From positions 1 to 50,872 of IMG/VR virus record IMGVR_UViG_3300034072_001527: a DNA stretch of 50,872 nucleotides, one strand, 5' to 3'. The position numbers and the translations under genes were made by a program. Under the pieces are notes generated by a model, which worked only from the letters and a program-made list of their open reading frames with translations, had not been told where the DNA came from and made no database searches. Numbering within the stretch: position 1 is the stretch's first letter; every line of letters starts with the position of its first letter. This DNA is from a virus. Shown piece after piece: positions 46,115-50,872 of this stretch.

Positions 46115-48475
46115 ATGAATGAGCTTATGGCGACGACTGAGCATTTTAGAGTAAGTTCCTTCCTCAAGGACATCATAGGCCGCGACCTGGTAACCAACGA
46201 ATTCGTTGCCGTCTTTGAGTTGGTAAAGAATGCCTTCGATGCGAACGCAAAGCGCGTAGATATCGCGTTTGACCTCATCAACGACGAACTTTGGATCGTC
46301 GACAACGGTAAAGGTATGGACGAGGCGGGCATCAAGGATCGCTGGCTGTTTGTGGCCTATTCCGCAAAGGCAGATGGCTCCGAAGATAATACCGACTATC
46401 GGGACAAAATAAGGCCACAAGGCCAATTCGCTGGCAGCAAGGGCATTGGTCGCTTTTCGTGTGACACCTTAGGGGCTGAACTCGAGCTTTATTCTAAGGA
46501 AAAAGAAAGTGCGCGAGTTCAGCGGCTCGACGTGGAGTGGGCAAGGTTTGAAGAAGACAGCAAGGACCTCTTTCAAAAAATAAATGTCACCCATGAACCT
46601 GATGCCTCTTTTCCGGAGGAAGCACCTGTCAAACTTCCGGCTAAATCAGGCACCATACTGCGGATCAAGCGGCTCCGCATGGACTGGGATGCAGACGCTA
46701 TAGCAAGGTTGCGTCGTTACCTGGAAAAATTAATTGATCCCTTTGGAACTACAAAGGACACCCCGGTCTACATTTCCGTCGTAAGCGACGAACTCGAAGT
46801 CGATGAAATTGAAGAGCTGAGCGGACAGGTTGGAAACGATCTTCAAGAACTGCTCGCTGAGAAAACCACCCGAATCGTTGTCGAAATAAAAGACGATAAA
46901 ATCGAGACCGAACTCATAGATCGTGGTCGGACAATATACCGAATTTGCGAAGCAAACAGTTATCCTTCCCTGGACGCCGCAATCGTCCGCATGGAAATTT
47001 TTTATCTTAACCGAAGCGCCAAGCACACCTTTACATCTCGCATGAAGGTCCGGCCTGTTGAGTTTGGAAGCGTTTTCCTGTTCTTGAACGGCTTTCGTAT
47101 CTTTCCAATTGGGGAGGAAACGGACGACACGCTGGGGCTTAATCGGCGAAAGCAGCAGGGCACATCACGCTACTTAGGAACGCGAGACATCATGGGCCGG
47201 GTCGATGTGACGGCACCTCCCCGAATGTTTCGTGAAGCGTCCAGCCGAGATGCCGGACTGATTGAAGACGCACGCTCTCGCGAGCTATTCGAGGCTATCC
47301 ATCGAAAGGCAATCGTGAGGCTTGAACGGTATGTCGTTGGCGTAACCTGGGCCGACAAAGACGACATGTTCCGGGATGACGCAAGTGGGCTGCGCTTCGG
47401 TGAGACGAAGGGACGGGTGGCGCAAATAATTGCCAACTTGGCTGCGACCAAAGACCTTGAACTCCTCTATTTCGATCCTGAAATTGCCGAACTTGTCGAT
47501 GACGACGTAAATTCCATTGATGGAGCACTGAAGTCTCTTACCGCTATTGCCGAAAAGCAGGGTGACGAAAATTTACTCCGTCGGATCGAAGGTGCAAAGG
47601 CTCGCATTGCTCAACTCGAAAAGGCAGAGGCCGAGGCTGCACGAGCCGCAAAGGAGGCGCGAGAGGCCAAGGCGCGGGCAGACGCGCGGATCGAAAGATT
47701 AGAGCGTCAGACCAAATACCTTGCCTCGACACAAGACCTTACTGTTGAGCAAATGACGCTGCTACTTCATCAGGTCATGATCTACTCAGGCCACATAGGA
47801 GCAGCAATCGACCGCTCCCTAAAGGGCGCGCGCGTAATCATTGATGCAGCGGTCGAGATTGCCGAGCACGTCTCGGAGGAGGAGTTGGAGGAGGCTGCCG
47901 CAGCAATCCGAAGTCGAGCGAGACGCGTTGCGGACGATCTCGACTATATCCACCTCGAAAATGATCGATTGATTGCTGTCGCTCGCTTTGCATCCAACGC
48001 GCGTTTTGATCTTGAAACCGATCTCCTTGAAGGAGATGTCGTCGCCTTTCTTGACGAGTATGTTAATCAGGTGCGAGGCGGTCGGGATGCAACTTCCACC
48101 GTAATGTTCGACGCCAATGACCTTGAACTTCTTGCCAGTTTCAGGCCTGTGGACCTGGTGGTCGTTGTCGACAATTTGCTCGACAATGCGAGAAAGCATG
48201 GTGCCAGGATGATGACCATGGAGGCACGTAAGGGCGACAAAAAGGGTCGAGTTCAGGTTGCGATTTCCGATGATGGTCGGGGAATAGACGAACAGAGGGT
48301 TGATCCAGCGAGGATTTTCGAGAAGGGCTATTCTTCGACTGCCGAAGGAACGGGTCTTGGTCTGTATCACGCCAAGAAGGTTATGCAGGACATGGGGGGC
48401 GATCTGATTTTGGACCCGAAAAGAGAAGTTGGGCGAGTTGAGTTTGCGATGATCCTACCGGAGCCGAAGAAGTGA
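46115..48475 (+). CDS. Double-GHKL ATPase (MORC/MutL-like N-terminus, histidine-kinase-like C-terminus)
   Basis: The 786-residue protein has two ATPase modules. The N-terminal one is Hsp90/MutL-like: ELVKNAFDA (Glu35, Asn39), DNGKGM (63-68) and GSKGIG (107-112), followed by a transducer-like beta domain. Residues 487-536 are a coiled coil. Next comes a helical segment LLHQVMIYSGHIGAAI (His552 or His560 as a possible phospho-acceptor) and a kinase-type ATPase with NLLDNARKHG (687-696), DDGRGI (719-724) and GTGLGLYHA (745-753). It is coupled by GTGA to a receiver-domain protein, so a sensor that phosphorylates or activates that partner is likely. An ATG at 46127 is an alternative start. Confidence 0.82.
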   Translation: MNELMATTEHFRVSSFLKDIIGRDLVTNEFVAVFELVKNAFDANAKRVDIAFDLINDELWIVDNGKGMDEAGIKDRWLFVAYSAKADGSEDNTDYRDKIRPQGQFAGSKGIGRFSCDTLGAELELYSKEKESARVQRLDVEWARFEEDSKDLFQKINVTHEPDASFPEEAPVKLPAKSGTILRIKRLRMDWDADAIARLRRYLEKLIDPFGTTKDTPVYISVVSDELEVDEIEELSGQVGNDLQELLAEKTTRIVVEIKDDKIETELIDRGRTIYRICEANSYPSLDAAIVRMEIFYLNRSAKHTFTSRMKVRPVEFGSVFLFLNGFRIFPIGEETDDTLGLNRRKQQGTSRYLGTRDIMGRVDVTAPPRMFREASSRDAGLIEDARSRELFEAIHRKAIVRLERYVVGVTWADKDDMFRDDASGLRFGETKGRVAQIIANLAATKDLELLYFDPEIAELVDDDVNSIDGALKSLTAIAEKQGDENLLRRIEGAKARIAQLEKAEAEAARAAKEAREAKARADARIERLERQTKYLASTQDLTVEQMTLLLHQVMIYSGHIGAAIDRSLKGARVIIDAAVEIAEHVSEEELEEAAAAIRSRARRVADDLDYIHLENDRLIAVARFASNARFDLETDLLEGDVVAFLDEYVNQVRGGRDATSTVMFDANDLELLASFRPVDLVVVVDNLLDNARKHGARMMTMEARKGDKKGRVQVAISDDGRGIDEQRVDPARIFEKGYSSTAEGTGLGLYHAKKVMQDMGGDLILDPKREVGRVEFAMILPEPKK

Positions 48476-49374
48476 ACCTCACTTTCAATGTCTGCTGGAT
48501 CGAGGATCAAGCCACCGACGCATTCGTTGAAAGTGTAGAGGAAGCCGTTCGTGCGAACGGATTTGCTCCGAAGATCGAGCGGATTGCAACGCAGGAAGAG
48601 ATTGCCGAGTTCGCACAGCGTCAAGAGCAATTTTATGACTACGAGTTGATCTTATTGGACTTACAACTCGGCGCTACAAAGGGTGATGAGGTCGCCAAAT
48701 CAGTCCGGAGGCATTTTCGCTCGACCCCACTGCTTTTCTACAGCGGCGCGGACGAAGTCGATCTTCGGAAGCTAATGTATGACGCGGGCATTGAAGGGGT
48801 CTACTGCGTTCACCGGGAGGAACTGACAAACCGAGTTCGCGAGCTTGTTGGGGAGCTGTCTCCCGCCCTAAATCGCCTCAACTCGATGCGGGGGCTTGCG
48901 GCCCAAACAGTCGCAGTCTGTGATGAGCGCTTTCGAGAAATCATCATGCATGCCGCCCAAGATGCTGGGCAACGAGACGAGATTTTTCAGTCCTTGCGTG
49001 ACGGTCTCATCAAAAGTGCGCAAGAGCGCGAGCAGGAACTGAATGGCCAGACATCACTCGATGGGTTGATGCAGCTATACATACCGACAGCCGCACTTTT
49101 CCGCGAGGCGTTGAGGATTGCACGAATTGCTGGAGAAAATGATGACGACATTCTCGACTTACATAGAGCGGTAAAAAAGAATTTTTACCCGAAGCTTACA
49201 GCGCGCCGAAATACTCTATCGCACGTAATTGAAGAGCGAACCAGAACCGGATTTGTGGTCCGCACTGCCGACGGAACAGCTCTAACCCGCGACGACTTTA
49301 TTAGCTATCGAGCGGAATTCGCCATTGTCTTGCGAGATGTGACCAACTTGCACAGCCGACTGGTCCCTCAATAG
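48472..49374 (+). CDS. Receiver-domain protein with C-terminal HEPN-like RNase motif
   Basis: The 300-residue protein starts at a GTG overlapping the GHKL stop. Residues 4-125 are a receiver domain: acidic pair Glu11-Asp12 (WIEDQ), phospho-acceptor Asp63 (LILLDLQLG) and LLFYSGA; the usual Lys is replaced near CVHRE. Residues 145-300 are helical and hold RRNTLSH, giving the HEPN signature R-N-x3-H (Arg246, Asn247, His251), then a beta hairpin and a closing helix, as in HEPN ribonucleases. I infer a signal-activated RNA-cutting effector. The RNase call rests on one motif and helix pattern and needs a fold check. Confidence 0.68.
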   Translation: MNLTFNVCWIEDQATDAFVESVEEAVRANGFAPKIERIATQEEIAEFAQRQEQFYDYELILLDLQLGATKGDEVAKSVRRHFRSTPLLFYSGADEVDLRKLMYDAGIEGVYCVHREELTNRVRELVGELSPALNRLNSMRGLAAQTVAVCDERFREIIMHAAQDAGQRDEIFQSLRDGLIKSAQEREQELNGQTSLDGLMQLYIPTAALFREALRIARIAGENDDDILDLHRAVKKNFYPKLTARRNTLSHVIEERTRTGFVVRTADGTALTRDDFISYRAEFAIVLRDVTNLHSRLVPQ

Positions 49375-50559
49375 ACCGATCAATACCTTGCCGATAGCTT
49401 CGGCGAGAAGCGGAGGAACGGCGTTGCCGATCTGGGTGTAACGCGGACAAGCGGTCTTTCTTCGTTCTCCTCCTGTTGTGTATGGTCCATAAAAGGAGAA
49501 CCAATCAGGAAAGGACTGGAGGCGAGCCAATTCTCTGACGGTAAGGGTGCGAGGGTCAGAATAGTGGATTATGTCGTCCGGTAATGTGGTCACTGTCGGG
49601 GCGGGCAGCGACTTATCTAACGGGGTGGTTGACCGTTTGCCGATCCCAAGCCGCAACCGATCTTCTGGTGAGATGCAGCGACCGCGAGGGCAGGTGGCCA
49701 GGATGGTAGCGAAGCGTCCGACCGTCTTTTCATTGTGCCTTGCCAACCGACAGTCGGTCGGCTGCCCTTCCTGCCCATCACGCATCAATGTTTGATAATT
49801 ACTGTCTGCATTTCTTGCGCGGCTGACAGCCCGGTAGCCCCTTCCTCCCCACTCTTGATCTAGAAGCGGCTGACGGTCACCAACAGCGAAGTCGGATATC
49901 GCCTCCCCGACCGAAATGAACCTACTGCCAAGACCCTTTTCTTGCAAAAAGCGCCGTCGGGACGTGCGAAGTCTGACGAGCGGATCAATGCCGGGTAGAG
50001 TTCCTTCAAGTGCTGCGATCAGAATGAACCGTGGACGCTTCTGCGGGACGCCATAGTCCGATGCCAAGAGAACGTCTGACCAGACTTCGTATCCCAAGTT
50101 TCTCAGGCTCTCCTCTGCCGCCTGATTGTATGTGCCGCCACTCGAATGGGGCATAGAGGTGAAACCGCGAACGTTCTCTAGTAAGACGAGCTTAGGCCGG
50201 ACAAGTTCAACAAACCGCAGGTAGGCATCGACCATCTTGCTGCGCGGATCATCTGGATTGCGTCGACCATTAATCGAAAAGCCTTGGCATGGCGGGCCTC
50301 CAGCGATCAGGTCGATGGTGCCATTCAATTTGCGGAGGTCAATTTCGTGCTCGCGGACAATGCAGGTGACATCATGTGGCCGCATTTCAAGCCAGGACGG
50401 CCATTGAACCCTAAACCTATCGCTATCGAGTAGATTGTTTTTGTAAGTTGAGAATGCGTCTTGATGCTGTTCGATGGCGAACTCGCAGTCAAACCCAGCG
50501 TTGTGGAGGCCGAGCGATAGCCCGCCGCAACCAGCGAAAAGATCAATGAACCTTGGCAC
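49282..50559 (-). CDS. dcm: DNA (cytosine-5)-methyltransferase
   Basis: From GTG 50559 (GAAGG upstream) the product has 425 residues, the normal length. The motifs are complete: I FIDLFAGCGGLSLG, IV GGPPCQGFS (Cys91), VI ENVRG, VIII QKRPRF, IX and X near RELARLQSFPDW and QIGNAVPP. It makes 5-methylcytosine in an unknown target. No restriction endonuclease is found beside it. Its 3' end overlaps the convergent REC-HEPN gene by 93 bp, a link that fits a shared function or antisense control. Confidence 0.9.
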   Translation of the reverse strand: MPRFIDLFAGCGGLSLGLHNAGFDCEFAIEQHQDAFSTYKNNLLDSDRFRVQWPSWLEMRPHDVTCIVREHEIDLRKLNGTIDLIAGGPPCQGFSINGRRNPDDPRSKMVDAYLRFVELVRPKLVLLENVRGFTSMPHSSGGTYNQAAEESLRNLGYEVWSDVLLASDYGVPQKRPRFILIAALEGTLPGIDPLVRLRTSRRRFLQEKGLGSRFISVGEAISDFAVGDRQPLLDQEWGGRGYRAVSRARNADSNYQTLMRDGQEGQPTDCRLARHNEKTVGRFATILATCPRGRCISPEDRLRLGIGKRSTTPLDKSLPAPTVTTLPDDIIHYSDPRTLTVRELARLQSFPDWFSFYGPYTTGGERRKTACPRYTQIGNAVPPLLAEAIGKVLIGLLRDQSAVQVGHISQDNGEFRSIANKVVAG

Positions 50560-50745
50560 GGGGCCTTCGTATAGCGTGGCTGATGCGGAAAGCCAGGACA
50601 AAGCGACCTGTCCCGCAAACCTGTTGCAACTCGTTGCAAAAAAAGCGCACAATAGGTTTACAGGAAAATCGTAAGCTACTGAAATGACTGGAGCCAAATC
50701 GGGCGCGGTTTACAGCAGGAAGGGCGGAAATCCGCCAATCACGGC
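50560..50745. other. Spacer upstream of the methyltransferase, with TTGCAA pair
   Basis: No gene is seen. TTGCAA at 50624-50629 and 50634-50639 (10 bp apart) matches the pair at 43392. The methyltransferase frame is open back to 50697 from a TTG without a clear ribosome site, so these sites could lie in its promoter. The right attachment core follows at 50746. Confidence 0.4.
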
Positions 50746-50786
50746 AGCTTGGGAAGCTTCTGCTCTACCATTGAGCTACACCCGCA
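50746..50786. repeat. Attachment-site core, copy 3 (element 2 / element 3 junction)
   Basis: This is the third exact 41-bp copy of the tRNA-Gly 5' half, again without the tRNA 3' half. It marks the right end of element 2. The 30 bases to its right resemble those right of copy 2 but not those right of copy 1. Confidence 0.92.
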
Positions 50787-50796
50787 TTTCAACAGC

Positions 50797-50871
50797 TTAG
50801 GCTACCGAAACTCCCGCGGATTGCAGCGTGGTTTGCGCTGGTCCGCTGAGGCGACGCGTCAATTCCACGAC
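50797..50871 (-). CDS. int: C-terminal fragment of a further tyrosine integrase (cut by window edge)
   Basis: The last 24 codons of a minus-strand frame read VVELTRRLSGPAQTT and end at TAA 50797. The corresponding end of the element 2 integrase is IVSDLTRRLRGDV, and both lie at similar distances from an attachment core. The similarity, plus conserved bases between stop and core, indicates an integrase of the same family belonging to element 3. Confidence 0.6.
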   Translation of the reverse strand, partial: VVELTRRLSGPAQTTLQSAGVSVA

Positions 50872-50872
50872 T

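Larger units (their letters stand above)
40357..50786. mobile_element. Element 2: integrative genomic island at tRNA-Gly
   Basis: 10.4 kb lie between the second and third copies of the tRNA-Gly repeat. A tyrosine integrase sits just inside the left repeat and reads toward it. Cargo: reverse-transcriptase-like gene, membrane protein and XRE regulator, serine resolvase operon, two-GHKL protein, REC-HEPN protein and DNA cytosine methyltransferase. No structural phage genes and no conjugation genes are seen, so transfer must rely on helpers or on processes not encoded here. Codon use from 46 to 50.7 kb looks more A/T-tolerant than in element 1. Confidence 0.85.
50746..50872. mobile_element. Element 3: left end of a further tandem element (cut by window edge)
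   Basis: To the right of the third repeat the sequence does not return to unrelated chromosome. It resembles the DNA just right of the second repeat: both read CATTTCAA(T/C)AGCTTAGGC and then the 3' end of an integrase-like frame on the minus strand. This suggests that a third element of the same integrase family begins here. Confidence 0.65.

Noticed and set aside
1-50872. CRISPR array
   Set aside because: No regularly spaced repeats of 24-40 bp with unique spacers were found; the GGGAACC array has short units at helical spacing instead.

Overview
The window is high-GC DNA from an alphaproteobacterium. A Sphingomonadales-type host is my inference, from the strong G/C third-position bias, a phage-borne GapR (DUF2312) and the general character of the genes; no host housekeeping gene is present to confirm it. 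The window holds elements stacked in one tRNA gene. An intact tRNA-Gly(CCC) lies on the minus strand at the left edge (24-97). Its 5' half recurs as a 41-bp exact repeat at 58-98, 40358-40398 and 50746-50786. The three repeats bound a complete prophage (about 40.3 kb), a complete 10.4-kb genomic island, and the first bases of a third element whose integrase 3' end is visible at the right edge.

Element 1 (58-40398) is a temperate podovirus. Reading leftward from about 26.8 kb, the minus strand carries one long, tightly coupled late operon: terminase, ASCH protein, large terminase, portal, Bbp19-like protein, scaffold, major capsid, T7-like tail tube and nozzle, T7-like internal/ejection proteins including a lytic transglycosylase, a tail fibre with an SGNH esterase, a second virion-type protein with a sialate-O-acetylesterase-like domain, and a lysis cassette (endolysin, holin candidate, nested spanin pair). 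Most junctions are ATGA or TAATG overlaps. Several micro-genes of 41-55 codons fit exactly between them.

The middle of the prophage (27.5-34.2 kb) is replication and control. It has an array of 13 GGGAACC-type motifs spaced mostly 9-11 bp (candidate origin), an ArdC antirestriction operon on the plus strand, a helicase-like ATPase and Toprim primase on the minus strand, and a divergent Cro/CI-type switch. Five copies of TATCC-N3-YTGGC lie in the switch region and over the promoter of the rightward early operon. That operon (34.9-40.3 kb) encodes many small proteins, GapR, a DUF2829/Tad2 anti-Thoeris protein, an HTH protein and the integrase. No phage RNA or DNA polymerase is seen, so host enzymes presumably serve.

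Element 2 (40357-50786) carries a tyrosine integrase, a reverse-transcriptase-like protein with a YADN catalytic box, a duplicated-module membrane protein divergent from an XRE regulator, a serine-resolvase operon, and a possible defence cassette. The cassette is a 786-residue protein with two GHKL ATPase modules, translationally coupled to a receiver-domain protein whose C-terminus carries an RN-xxx-H HEPN RNase motif, facing a convergent 5-methylcytosine DNA methyltransferase. This GHKL / REC-HEPN / Dcm set is the most interesting item in the window. Its A+T content looks higher than that of the prophage.
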